NCBI GenBank assembly: GCA_035508435.1
Contig: DATJNA010000136.1
Location: forward strand, 1-64,000
Direction of reading: 5' to 3'
Length of the DNA: 64,000 nt
Origin: JASHVB01 sp035508435
Lineage (GTDB): Bacteria > Pseudomonadota > Alphaproteobacteria > Acetobacterales > Acetobacteraceae
In this document: piece by piece, positions 1 through 8,588 of the stretch
Numbering within the stretch: position 1 is the stretch's first letter
Layout: every line of letters begins with the position of its first letter
The notes under the pieces: model-generated
The model's input: only the letters and a program-made list of their open reading frames with translations
The model's database searches: none
What the model was told of the DNA's origin: nothing
Program-made: the position numbers and the translations under genes

Positions 1-96
1 GGCAAATTGGTGATCCACCAGGAGCGGAACGCCGAGGGTGTCTCGCGCTACTGGGCGGACCCGGTGCCGGCCGAGCAAGTGCCGCCGGTCGCCTGA
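1..96 (+). CDS. C-terminal end of a gene cut by the window edge
   Basis: Frame 1 is open from the first base and stops at a TGA at 94-96, giving 31 residues that end in a proline- and valine-rich tail (EQVPPVA). It has the codon bias of the neighbouring genes and is followed by a hairpin at 129-151, so it is probably the end of a real plus-strand gene. The fragment is too short for me to name a family. Confidence 0.5.
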   Translation, partial: GKLVIHQERNAEGVSRYWADPVPAEQVPPVA

Positions 97-128
97 CCCC
101 TGGCACACCAGCCTGCGACCACCACCAG

Positions 129-151
129 ACGGGCGCCCTCGTGGCGCCCGT
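129..151 (+). terminator. Strong GC hairpin after the first gene
   Basis: A perfect 9-bp inverted repeat (ACGGGCGCC / GGCGCCCGT) closes a 5-base loop and is followed by TGCCGTTTGT, which is only modestly T-rich. It lies 33 bases after the stop of the partial gene, where an intrinsic terminator is expected. I saw the stem directly; termination is inferred. Confidence 0.55.
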
Positions 152-190
152 TGCCGTTTGTGGGGGACGCTGCCGCCGGCAGAAGAAAGG

Positions 191-218
191 CGCCCCGGCC
201 GAGAGATTGGCCGGGGCG
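191..218. other. Second perfect hairpin
   Basis: A 10-bp perfect inverted repeat (CGCCCCGGCC / GGCCGGGGCG) with an 8-base loop lies 40 bases after the first hairpin. No T-tract follows on either strand. It could be a back-up terminator or a repetitive palindrome. The rest of the 97-497 gap holds no convincing gene. Confidence 0.4.
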
Positions 219-497
219 CGGAGTCGGGTATGTCACACAGCGCCGGGTGGGGTGCCCAGCGCGGGGCAAGCATCCACCGGGTGCCGGCGCGAAGGCAAGA
301 ACAGAAATGGAACATCGGGTGCCCCGAGGCGTTACCCCTTAGTTACCCCGGAGTGGGCAATTCTGGTTTTTCGTTAGGTATATCAATGCACTAGGCCGGT
401 TACCGCCTTAAGCCGGGGTTAACCGCGCATCCGACTGTGTGCTTGAATCCGGCGCGGCAGTGCCGGCATGGTGGGGTCCCATGACAGGAGCATCCGC

Positions 498-1157
498 ATG
501 TCCGAGGGCACGCTCTATATCGGTCAACGCCGCTACTCATCCTGGTCGATGCGCGGCTGGCTGGCGGTGCGCCTTGCCGGCCTGGACGTGACGGTGGAGA
601 TGATTCGCTTCGTCCGCCCCGGCCCGACGCCGGCCATTGCCGCGCTGTCGCCGAACGGATTGGTCCCATATCTGGAACATCGCGGCGCGCGTGTCTGGGA
701 GTCGCTTGCGGTGTGCGACTACTGCGCCGAATTGGCGCCGGCGCTGTGGCCGGCGGATCGGATCGCGCGCGCTCATGCCAGGTCGATCGCGGCCGAGATG
801 CATGCGGGGTTCCGCGACCTGCGCCAGGCGATGTGGATGAATCTCGGCCGCGACTTTGCCGGCAAGGGTCGCACTCCTGGGGCGCTCATCGACATCGCGC
901 GGATCGAGGCGCTCTGGGCCGACACCCGATCCCGTTTCGCCGCCGGCGGCCTATACTTGTTTGGCGCCAGTCTGACCGCCGCGGATGTGATGTATGCGCC
1001 GGTCGTGACCCGCTTCCTGACCTGGAAGCCGGAACTATCCCCCGCCACCCGCGCCTATTGCGATGCCGTGCGGGCGCATCATCTGATCGCCGAATGGTAC
1101 GAGGGAGCAGCAGCCGAGCCGGACGACTGGCTGGTTGCGGAATACGAGAACGGATAG
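498..1157 (+). CDS. Glutathione S-transferase family protein
   Basis: This 219-residue soluble protein has the usual GST length. The N-terminal thioredoxin-like half carries a YSSWSMRGW motif around residues 10-20, the position of the catalytic Ser/Tyr helix start in bacterial GSTs. A SPNGLVPYLE stretch in the same half matches the glutathione-binding loop with its cis-proline. The C-terminal half is helical, with a conserved LTAADVMYAPVV segment. Start 498 is preferred over an in-frame ATG at 468 because AGGAG at 486-490 is correctly spaced. Such enzymes conjugate glutathione to electrophiles, or act as dehalogenases or isomerases. The substrate cannot be read from the sequence. The gene stands alone on the plus strand. 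Confidence 0.85.
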   Translation: MSEGTLYIGQRRYSSWSMRGWLAVRLAGLDVTVEMIRFVRPGPTPAIAALSPNGLVPYLEHRGARVWESLAVCDYCAELAPALWPADRIARAHARSIAAEMHAGFRDLRQAMWMNLGRDFAGKGRTPGALIDIARIEALWADTRSRFAAGGLYLFGASLTAADVMYAPVVTRFLTWKPELSPATRAYCDAVRAHHLIAEWYEGAAAEPDDWLVAEYENG

Positions 1158-1289
1158 GACGGACGCGAAGACAAACAGGCGGTCGCCGGCCCACTGCGAC
1201 ATGGGTACGCCGCGGGCGCAAGCGTGGCAGATTTCAGTCGTGACCTTTGCGTCTTGACCTGGCGGACCACCCGGAGAGGTGTAGCGGCT

Positions 1290-2537
1290 GTGGAAACGGA
1301 TCCAAGCAGGCGCGGGCTCAACGCGCTGAATTTCTTCGTGGGGGCGGTCGAGGCCGGCTTCGGTCCGTTTGTCGCGGTGTGGCTGACGCAGCAGGGCTGG
1401 AGTCAGACCGATGTCGGCCTGGCACTCAGCGTCGGTGCCGGCGCGGCGATGCTGGGCCAGTTGCCCGGCGGCTGGGCGGTCGATCAGGTGCATTTCAAGC
1501 GGCCGATCGCGACGGCCGGTTTGCTTGCCATCGCCTTTGGCGCCCTGTTGCTCGCGTTTTTCCCGATGACGGGCCCGGTCTGGTTGGCCGAGGCGATGAA
1601 CGGCCTGGCCGGCTGCATCCTCACGCCAGCGATCGCCGCGATCACCCTGCGGCTGTGCGGGCACACGGCCTATAGCGAGCGGCTGGGCCGGAACGCACGC
1701 TATGCCTCGCTGGGCGCCGGGATATCGGCAGGCTTGCTGGGACTCTGCGCCTGGTATGCATCGGAACGCTCGGTGTTCATCGCGACCGCGGCGATGGTAG
1801 TCCCGGCATTGTTCGCGCTGTCAATTATACAGCGCCATGAAGAGGCGGAAGGTGAGACGCACCACGCGCTGCTGACCCCGCGGGAGCGCCGCCGCCGCGC
1901 GCTACGCGCGAGGCAGATTTTCCGCCAGCCCGCGCTGCACGTTTTCGCGGCCTGCGCCGTACTGTTCCAGCTTGCCAACGCCGGTATGCTGCCGCTGGCC
2001 CTGAATGAACTGTCGAAGCGTACCCCGACGGCCGGGCTGGTGGTGTCCGCCGCCGTGATCGTGCCGCAGATCGTGGTGGCCTCGATGTCACCCTGGGCTG
2101 GCACGATGGCGCAGGCAATCGGCCGGCGCCGCGTCCTGCTGTTTGGATTTGGCGCCCTGCCGCTGCGGGGCGTGCTGTTTGCCGTCTTGATCTGGGGCGG
2201 CCCGGCCGGACTGCCGCTGGTCGCCATCCAGGTGCTGGACGGTATCAGCGCCACGGTCTTCGGCCTGTCGCTGCCGCTGATCGCGGCCGACGTGACGCGC
2301 CGATGTGGCTATATGAACCTGGCCATCGGCTCGCTCGGGTTGGCGAGCACCTTCGGCGCGACGGCCAGCACGACGCTGGCTGGCGTGATGGCCGATTCCG
2401 TCGGCGCACCCGCAGCCTTCATCGGCCTGGCCGCGATCGGTGCCGCCGCATGGCTGATCGTATTGTTCGTGATGCCGGAGACGCGGCCCGGGACACATGG
2501 GGATACGCCGGCCCAGGCCGCGCCAGTCGCGGCCTGA
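1290..2537 (+). CDS. MFS transporter
   Basis: The 415-residue protein has about twelve hydrophobic segments and a central basic cytoplasmic loop near residues 190-210 (RERRRRALRARQ), the classic 6+6 major facilitator layout. A GGWAVDQVHFKRP stretch after the second segment resembles the loop 2-3 MFS motif A. The GTG at 1290 is chosen because GGAGAGG at 1273-1279 sits about ten bases upstream; an in-frame GTG at 1224 has no comparable site. The C-terminal tail is short and polar. The substrate is unknown. The gene is followed at 80 bp by an SDR oxidoreductase on the same strand, which may be co-transcribed. Confidence 0.85.
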   Translation: METDPSRRGLNALNFFVGAVEAGFGPFVAVWLTQQGWSQTDVGLALSVGAGAAMLGQLPGGWAVDQVHFKRPIATAGLLAIAFGALLLAFFPMTGPVWLAEAMNGLAGCILTPAIAAITLRLCGHTAYSERLGRNARYASLGAGISAGLLGLCAWYASERSVFIATAAMVVPALFALSIIQRHEEAEGETHHALLTPRERRRRALRARQIFRQPALHVFAACAVLFQLANAGMLPLALNELSKRTPTAGLVVSAAVIVPQIVVASMSPWAGTMAQAIGRRRVLLFGFGALPLRGVLFAVLIWGGPAGLPLVAIQVLDGISATVFGLSLPLIAADVTRRCGYMNLAIGSLGLASTFGATASTTLAGVMADSVGAPAAFIGLAAIGAAAWLIVLFVMPETRPGTHGDTPAQAAPVAA

Positions 2538-2617
2538 CAGCGCCAAGGGCCAGCGTGACAGCGTGCGCCGCTTGCCCCACACTACCGCCGAGTAGCTCAA
2601 CCTCGGGAGGGAACGGT

Positions 2618-3532
2618 ATGGCTGGCATGCTTGACGGCAAGGTCGCGGTGGTGACGGGCGCCGGGCGCGGCATTGGGCGCGCGACCGCGATCTGCCTGGC
2701 GGCGAACGGCGCGCAGGTGGTGGTGTGCGATGTCGGCGCCGCGGTGACCGGCGAGGGCCACGATGTCGGACCAGCGCAGCAGGTGGTGGCGGAGATCACC
2801 CAGGCGCATGGCGCCGGGCGCGCGGTGGCCAACACCGACAGCGTCGCCGAGTGGGAGAACGCGCAGCGCATCGTGCAGACCGCGATCGACAATTTCGGCC
2901 ACATCGACATGGTGGTGAACAATGCCGGCATCCTGCGCGACCGCATGTTCCATTACATGTCGCCGGAAGAATGGGATGCGGTGATCAAGGTGCATCTCTA
3001 TGGCGCATTCTATGTCAGCCGCGCCGCGGTGCCGTATTTCCGCAAGCAGGAGAGCGGCTGCTTCGTGCACATCACCTCCACGTCCGGGCTGATCGGGTCG
3101 GTGGGACAGACCAACTATGGCGCGGCGAAGATGGGCATCGCGGGACTGTCACGGAACATCGCGATGGACATGCAGCGGTACAAGATCCGCTCGAATTGCA
3201 TCGGACCGCATGCGTTCAGCCGCATGATCGAGACGGTACCGGGGCAGACCGAGGAGCAATTGCAGGCGCGCGCGGCGCGGACCCGCCCGGATCATATCGC
3301 GCAACTGATCGCGTTCCTGGGGACGGATGCGGCGGCGGAAGTGTCGGGGCAAATTCTCGGTGTGCGGGGCAACGAGATCTACCTCTACAATCAGCCGCGG
3401 CCGATCCGCATCATGGCGCGCGCGGATGGCTGGACGCCGGAGAAGCTGGCCGAGATGTGGCTGCCGGCGGTGCGGACCGCGTTGACCCCGCTGGAGCGGA
3501 CCCGTGACGTGTACGGATGGGATCCGGTGTAG
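2618..3532 (+). CDS. SDR-family NAD(P)-dependent oxidoreductase
   Basis: The 304-residue protein is a classical short-chain dehydrogenase. It has TGAGRGIG for dinucleotide binding at residues 13-20, NNAG at 101-104, and a catalytic Ser154, Tyr167, Lys171 set. A C-terminal extension of about 50 residues beyond the usual 250 is shared with SDRs related to the hydroxyacyl-CoA dehydrogenase part of multifunctional beta-oxidation enzymes. That makes an acyl-CoA or hydroxy-acid substrate plausible but unproven. The start has a strong GGGAGG at 2605-2610. It is the second gene after an MFS transporter on the same strand. Confidence 0.88.
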   Translation: MAGMLDGKVAVVTGAGRGIGRATAICLAANGAQVVVCDVGAAVTGEGHDVGPAQQVVAEITQAHGAGRAVANTDSVAEWENAQRIVQTAIDNFGHIDMVVNNAGILRDRMFHYMSPEEWDAVIKVHLYGAFYVSRAAVPYFRKQESGCFVHITSTSGLIGSVGQTNYGAAKMGIAGLSRNIAMDMQRYKIRSNCIGPHAFSRMIETVPGQTEEQLQARAARTRPDHIAQLIAFLGTDAAAEVSGQILGVRGNEIYLYNQPRPIRIMARADGWTPEKLAEMWLPAVRTALTPLERTRDVYGWDPV

Positions 3533-3883
3533 GCCCTCTTCGAGCCGGCCACGTCGACAAGGCGGTCTCATCGTCTTGCCGACGACGGTCGGCATCCACG
3601 ACGTCGATTTCGTAACCGGAGCAAGCGTGGATGGCGGGCCTTGACACGCCATGACCTTTTCTGAGGGCGGTGCCACCTGCGTTGCCGCGCGACCGCACCC
3701 GACAACAGACGGCCTATGGCCCTATGTGTCTCGCACTCATCCGCTCAGCATGACAGCGCCGTCATCCGTACGTCAGATATATTCAACCATCGAGTCATGA
3801 TCATCCAAACTTCATAAACCTGCAATTCCTTCACACTGCCTCGTCCCCTATGCCGCGCGCGAATGCCGAACGGAGATTACTTC
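3533..3883. other. Intergenic region, relatively AT-rich at its 3' end
   Basis: No open frame here looks coding. The last 130 bases before the next gene are AT-richer than the surroundings and include a TGAC-AGCGCC-GTCA palindrome and AGATATATT. A promoter for the downstream MFS gene is the likeliest content, but I cannot fix its -35 and -10 elements. Confidence 0.3.
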
Positions 3884-5266
3884 ATGGCGCGCGCGCACGG
3901 ATTTGCCGAACTCGACGAGCAACCCTTCAAGCGCTTTCACTGGCTCGCTCTGTTCACAACCGGAATGGGCGTATTTACCGACGGCTACGATCTGTCCTCG
4001 ATCGGTCTGGTGCTGCCACTCGTCCTTGGCGCCTTTGGCGTGGCCAAGCTGACCGGGCTGCAAAGCGGCCTGCTGGCGGGTTCAGCGCTGGTCGGCGCCG
4101 GCGTCGGCGCGCTGATATTCGGCGCGCTGGCTCAGAACGGACGCAAGAAATACTACGGCCTCGACGTCATGGTGATGGCGATCATGGCACTGGCCCAGGC
4201 CTTCGCCCCGAACCTGGAGAGCCTGATCGTCATCCGCTTCCTGCTCGGCATCGGTGTTGGTGCCGACTATGTGCTGTCGCCGACCATCATGGCCGAGCAT
4301 GCCAACCGCCGCGACCGCGGCAAGAAGATCGGCATCGGCTTCGGCGTGATGTGGCCGACCGGCGCTGCCTTCGCGGCCGTGCTGGCGCTGGTCCTCGAGG
4401 GCCTTGGCGTCCAGCCAGACCTGCGTTGGCGCATCGTGCTGGCGTTCGGCTGCGTGCCGGCGCTGTCGGTGCTCTATCTCCGGCGCAAGATGCCGGAGAC
4501 GGCCCGCTATCTCGGCCGCGTCGCCGGCAACACCGCCGATGCCAGGGCCGTCGTGCGTCAGATCGCCGGCACTGACCCGTCGGTGCCACCATTGCTCGAT
4601 CGTCGCGCGTGGCACGAGGTGTTTTCCCAGCACGCCAAGGCCATCTTCGGCGCCGCCCTGCTGTGGCTGTTGTTCGATATCGTGGTCTATTCCGGCATCC
4701 TGTTCGGCCCCTCGCTGATCGCCAAGGGGCTCGGTCTGGCGCCGACCACGTTCTCGCTGATCACGTCCTTCGTGTTCGTCATCCCCGGCGCACTGATCGG
4801 CGTGTCGATGATCGACCGCATCGGCCGCAAGCAGTTGCAATTCTGGGGCTTTGTCGGCGCGGCGATCATGCTGGCGCTGTTCGCCTGGCGGCGTGACGAG
4901 GCAATGGCGGCACCCGCCCTGGGGATGCTCCTGTTTGGGCTCTACAGCCTGATGATCACCGCCGGCCCCAGCACGGTGGCCGGAGCCGGCATCCTGGGCG
5001 TGGAACTCAGCCCTACCCGCATCCGCACCATCGGCCAATCGGTCACGGTGGTGGGCGGGCGCATCGGCGCCTCGATCAGCGCCTTCCTGTTCCCGCCGCT
5101 GTTTGGCGTGCTGGGCGAAACCGGAGTGATCGGACTGCTGGCCGCCGTCTCCGTCGCAGGCGCAATCTGCACGCTGATTGTGATCCCGGAAACGGCACAG
5201 CGCTCGCTCGAGGATATCAACGCCGACGCCGAGGCGGATCTCGCAGCCGTCAGTGCAGCGGAATGA
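3884..5266 (+). CDS. MFS transporter, sugar/phosphate porter type
   Basis: The 460-residue twelve-segment carrier opens with FTDGYDLSSIG in the first membrane helix. It carries GIGVGADYVLSPT in helix 4 and MIDRIGRKQLQ in the loop after helix 8, a combination typical of the phosphate:H+ symporter and sugar-porter branches of MFS. A PET motif follows helix 6 (RKMPETARY) and ends the last helix (IPETAQRS). CGGAG at 3871-3875 favours ATG 3884 over an in-frame ATG seven codons earlier. The substrate is not determined. It ends facing a small minus-strand gene, with a GC hairpin between the two. Confidence 0.85.
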   Translation: MARAHGFAELDEQPFKRFHWLALFTTGMGVFTDGYDLSSIGLVLPLVLGAFGVAKLTGLQSGLLAGSALVGAGVGALIFGALAQNGRKKYYGLDVMVMAIMALAQAFAPNLESLIVIRFLLGIGVGADYVLSPTIMAEHANRRDRGKKIGIGFGVMWPTGAAFAAVLALVLEGLGVQPDLRWRIVLAFGCVPALSVLYLRRKMPETARYLGRVAGNTADARAVVRQIAGTDPSVPPLLDRRAWHEVFSQHAKAIFGAALLWLLFDIVVYSGILFGPSLIAKGLGLAPTTFSLITSFVFVIPGALIGVSMIDRIGRKQLQFWGFVGAAIMLALFAWRRDEAMAAPALGMLLFGLYSLMITAGPSTVAGAGILGVELSPTRIRTIGQSVTVVGGRIGASISAFLFPPLFGVLGETGVIGLLAAVSVAGAICTLIVIPETAQRSLEDINADAEADLAAVSAAE

Positions 5267-5282
5267 AACAAAGCGATCTCCT

Positions 5283-5299
5283 CCTCCGCCCCGCGGAGG
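5283..5299. terminator. Hairpin between convergent genes
   Basis: CCTCCGC and GCGGAGG form a perfect 7-bp stem around a CCC loop. It lies between the stop of the plus-strand MFS gene and the stop of the minus-strand small gene, where a bidirectional terminator would be expected. It lacks a T-tract, so the assignment rests on position and symmetry. Confidence 0.4.
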
Positions 5300-5314
5300 G
5301 GAGCCTGCGCGGGT

Positions 5315-5470
5315 TCAGGACCTGAGCGCCATCAAGGAGGAGAACAGCCCCGGCAACTGATGCCAGTCCACCAACAGCCAGTAGCCGCCAAGCAAAACCG
5401 CGATCCACGCGACGGAGATCGCGAAAGCGCGAACGCTGACAGTGTCGGAATTCTGCTTCCAGCGGTACAT
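5315..5470 (-). CDS. Small single-span membrane protein
   Basis: A 51-residue frame starts MYRWKQNSDT, has a basic and polar N-terminus, and then one hydrophobic span of about 20 residues (roughly 17-37, including SVAWIAVLLGGYWLLV). A short tail LPGLFSSLMALRS follows. GGAG lies seven bases before this ATG; an ATG two codons upstream is too close to it. The small size, the N-in charge pattern and the good ribosome-binding site support a real gene. I do not recognise the family. It lies between two MFS genes, convergent with the first and divergent from the second. Confidence 0.5.
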   Translation of the reverse strand: MYRWKQNSDTVSVRAFAISVAWIAVLLGGYWLLVDWHQLPGLFSSLMALRS

Positions 5471-5675
5471 CGCCATTCTCCGCCCAGCCAAGCTGTCCCT
5501 AGCCGATACAGCCTTTCAGGACAGTGACCTTGGTCACCGATTAAGGCATATTGTGGCACGGCAGGTGAAATGATTTGGGCAAAGCGGTTGGCTGGCAGAA
5601 CGTCCCTGCATAGGTCCGCTGCGTTTGCCGCTGCATAATAGCGGATCGATCGCGTTCGAGAGAGCAGGGGCAGTC

Positions 5676-6911
5676 GTGAGCGAAAACACCGTGGCTGCAA
5701 GTGCACCCGCCATTGTTGCGCGGGCCATGCCGGATAACGGCACGACCTTCGCCATCCTGGTCTCGCTGTCGGCTTGTCACCTGCTCAACGACATGAACCA
5801 GTCGTTGGTGCCGGCGATCTATCCGGTTCTGAAGCAATCCTACAACCTGGATTTCGGCCAGATCGGGCTGATCACGCTGGCCTTCCAGTTGACCGCGTCG
5901 ATGCTGCAACCCGTGGTTGGAATGGTGACGGATCGCCGCGCGCAGCCGTTTTCACTGCCCGTCGGAATGGCGAGCAGCCTCATCGGGCTGATCTTGCTCT
6001 CGCGGGCGCACAGTTACGAGGCGATCCTGTTCTCGGCCGCGCTGGTCGGGATGGGTTCGGCGGTGTTCCACCCAGAGGCCTCGCGCGTCGCGCGCCTGGC
6101 CTCCGGCGGGCGCTACGGATTCGCGCAGTCGTTGTTCCAGGTGGGCGGCAGCACCGGCTCGGCGATCGGGCCACTGCTGGCGGCGTTCATCGTGGTGCCG
6201 CGCGGACAGGGCAGTCTCGCGTGGTTCTCGGCGGCGGCGCTGTTGGCAATCCTGATCCTGAGCCAGGTCAGTCTTTGGTATGGGCGGCATCCCTCGATGC
6301 AGGAGCGTCGGGGACGGCGCGCACCAGTGGCGCAAGCGAAATCGCTTTCACCCTCCAAAGTGGTATGGGCAATTCTGATCCTCTTGACTCTGTTGTTCTC
6401 GAAGAACGTCTACACCTCGAGCCTGAGCTCGTATTACACATTCTACCTGATGCAGAAATTCCACGTGTCAGTGGCCGACGCGCAGGTGCATTTGTTCGTG
6501 TTCCTGGGCGCGGTGGCGGCGGGGACATTTGCCGGCGGGCCGATCGGCGACCGGTTCGGGCGGCGGCCGGTGATCTGGTTCTCCATACTCGGCGCGGCGC
6601 CATTCGCGCTGTTGCTGCCCTATGCCAGCCTGTGGTGGACCGGGGTTCTGTCGGTGGCGATCGGGCTGATCCTGGCGTCGGCGTTCTCCGCCATCCTGGT
6701 CTACGCGCAGGAGCTGCTTCCCGGCCGGGTGGGCATGGTGGCGGGGATGTTCTTCGGGTTCTCGTTCGGTCTGGGCGGGCTGGGTGCCGCAGCACTCGGA
6801 CGGATCGCCGATGTCTCATCGATCGGGGCGGTGTACCAGGTGTGTTCGTTCCTGCCGCTGATCGGACTGCTGACGGCGCTGCTGCCGGACATAGAGAAGC
6901 AGCACGGGTAG
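5676..6911 (+). CDS. MFS transporter, fosmidomycin-resistance (Fsr) family
   Basis: The 411-residue carrier has the hallmark of the Fsr branch near its N-terminus: SACHLLNDMNQSLVPAIYP followed by TLAFQLTASMLQP. It has FHPEASRVAR after helix 4 and GDRFGRRPV after helix 8. Known relatives export fosmidomycin and other small drugs by proton antiport. The physiological substrate here is not known. GTG 5676 follows AGCAGGGG at a five-base spacing and gives an N-terminus that fits the family. An in-frame ATG at 5625 would add 17 residues that do not look conserved. Confidence 0.88.
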   Translation: MSENTVAASAPAIVARAMPDNGTTFAILVSLSACHLLNDMNQSLVPAIYPVLKQSYNLDFGQIGLITLAFQLTASMLQPVVGMVTDRRAQPFSLPVGMASSLIGLILLSRAHSYEAILFSAALVGMGSAVFHPEASRVARLASGGRYGFAQSLFQVGGSTGSAIGPLLAAFIVVPRGQGSLAWFSAAALLAILILSQVSLWYGRHPSMQERRGRRAPVAQAKSLSPSKVVWAILILLTLLFSKNVYTSSLSSYYTFYLMQKFHVSVADAQVHLFVFLGAVAAGTFAGGPIGDRFGRRPVIWFSILGAAPFALLLPYASLWWTGVLSVAIGLILASAFSAILVYAQELLPGRVGMVAGMFFGFSFGLGGLGAAALGRIADVSSIGAVYQVCSFLPLIGLLTALLPDIEKQHG

Positions 6912-7260
6912 CGGCGCGGACGGGGATTCCACTCCCTCGATTATCAAATCGTGCAGTCGAGCCGAACCTTCCTGGCGAGATAAGCGTGAGGAGGCGCGCA
7001 TTGGCTCACAAACCAAACCCGCGACAGGGCCATCTCGGCTCATGCCGCACGGCAAGAGAGGCTGGCGTGATGCGCCCACTCGACGGTCGCCGACCTGGCC
7101 GCGTTGCGTCGTGAGATCGAAGCGTGCGATCCGCGCGGGCATCATACCGGCGTGCTCGATGCGTTGACAGCCAACGATAACCTGCGTTTCCGGTGAGCCT
7201 GGAGATGCGTTGAACGGCAACCTGCTTGCTCAATCTGGACTCCACTCTATCCTGCTGCCC
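6912..7260 (+). other. Gap with a possible gene remnant at 7071-7196
   Basis: No complete gene fits here. The frame from 7071 to the TGA at 7194-7196 reads as a coding-like C-terminal piece (VADLAALRREIEAC, then ALTANDNLRFR) with normal codon use. It has no start and a stop just upstream. It may be the tail of a deleted gene. I could not name the family, and the signal is weak. Confidence 0.25.
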
Positions 7261-7956
7261 ATGAAACTCATCGGTCTGGTCGGAGGCCTGAGCTGGGAAG
7301 CGACGGCGCTGTATTATCGCCTGCTGAACGAGGCCGCCGGGCGCGCCCTCGGCCCCCACCACAACGCACGTAGCGTCATCGTCAGCGTCGATTTCGCCGA
7401 GGCGCTGGCGTGCGCCAATGCGGGCGATTGGAACGGCCTCGCCGCGCTGCTGGCCGACGCCGCGCGCCGCTGCTGTAGCGCCGGGGCAGAGATGGTATTG
7501 CTCGGCGCCAACACCGCGCACATCGTGGCGGAGCAAGTCGCGGCGGCGATCAACGTGCCGCTGCTGCACATCGCCGATGCCGCGGGCGAGGCGGCACGCG
7601 CGCAAGGGGTGCGCCACGTCGGCCTGATCGGCACAAAGTTCACACTTGATTCGCCGATCTATGCCGATCGCCTGCGCGAGCGATTCGCACTGACGGTCAC
7701 CGCTCCCGATACGGCGTCCCGCGAAGCGCTACAGCGCATCATCATCGATGAACTGACGCTCGGCCGCATCGAGCCAGGCTCGCGCGAGCAGTGCCTCGCC
7801 ATTATCCGGCGACTGCGGGATGCCGGTGTCGAAGCGATTGCCGTTGCCTGCACCGAGCTGCCCATGTTGCTGCGGCAGGAGGACAGCCCGCTGCCATTGC
7901 TCGACACCACGGCGCTCCATGCCGAGGCGGCGGTGCGGCTGGCACTGGCGGAGTGA
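7261..7956 (+). CDS. Aspartate/glutamate racemase family protein lacking one catalytic Cys
   Basis: The 231-residue protein has the fold signature of cofactor-independent amino-acid racemases: MKLIGLVGGLSWEAT at the start, a C-terminal VACTEL motif with Cys197, and LLHIADAAGE in between. In standard two-base racemases a second Cys occurs in a C-x-N-T motif, but here that motif reads GANT (Gly82). The YgeA-like branch also includes enzymes with a non-Cys residue at this place (E. coli L-DER has Thr83/Cys197), and those are strongly biased toward one enantiomer. One-sided racemisation, or another reaction, is therefore likelier than balanced racemase activity. ATG 7261 is the natural N-terminus. 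Confidence 0.8.
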   Translation: MKLIGLVGGLSWEATALYYRLLNEAAGRALGPHHNARSVIVSVDFAEALACANAGDWNGLAALLADAARRCCSAGAEMVLLGANTAHIVAEQVAAAINVPLLHIADAAGEAARAQGVRHVGLIGTKFTLDSPIYADRLRERFALTVTAPDTASREALQRIIIDELTLGRIEPGSREQCLAIIRRLRDAGVEAIAVACTELPMLLRQEDSPLPLLDTTALHAEAAVRLALAE

Positions 7957-7957
7957 C

Positions 7958-8434
7958 GAGTGCAACGGGCGCTGCTGGATGTCATTGCTGCCGGCGGCGA
8001 GACCCCGCTTGATCCGCGCGATGTCATTGGCCGGCACGAAACAATGCGCAGCACCCAAATCGCGATTGCGGCCTGCCCCCCAGACCGGCCTGGACCAGCC
8101 GGTCAAACTGTGAGGGCGACGCCGCCAGGAAACGCTCGGAGCCGACATAGCCGCGCGCCATCGCGCGCATCTCCGCACTTATGTCCACGCCGATGACACT
8201 GCAACCGGATGCCTCGATCGTCGCCTTCGCCGGCCGGCCGATGCCGCAGCGATAATCCAGCACCAGCGTGTCCGTTTCGAGGCCGATCATTTGGCCGATC
8301 AGCTCCATCAGATAGGGCGTCTCCTGCTGCCATCGGGTTTCGCTGTCGGCACCCGGCCCCTCATCGGTCAGGATCACCGCCTTCGCGCGCGCGAGTGTTT
8401 TGACCTTGAATATCTCGGAGAAATAGATAGCCAT
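7958..8434 (-). pseudogene. Frameshifted SAM-dependent methyltransferase
   Basis: The first 115 codons from ATG 8434 encode a recognisable class I methyltransferase N-terminus: IYFSEIFKVK, then a motif I region LDYRCGIGR, then VIGVDISAEMR. After FDRLVQAGL near 8085 the homologous reading moves to another frame (AIAIWVL) and then to a third (NDIARIKRGLAAG). At least two indels are therefore present. The C-terminal third expected of this roughly 210-residue family is absent, replaced by the end of the racemase gene. Motif I also has Arg where the family has Gly. The gene is almost certainly dead. Confidence 0.7.
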
Positions 8435-8588
8435 CCATCAGAACTACCACTGACCGCACAACGATGCCGTTCTATCAGATGTGGCGTGCCGTCGCATGGT
8501 CAATTTGTATCATCGCACTAGGGTGGAAGAGCCGCCGGGATGCGATGCGGCAACTGGCGCTGGACGGCCGGTTGCCTCGGCGATTTCG

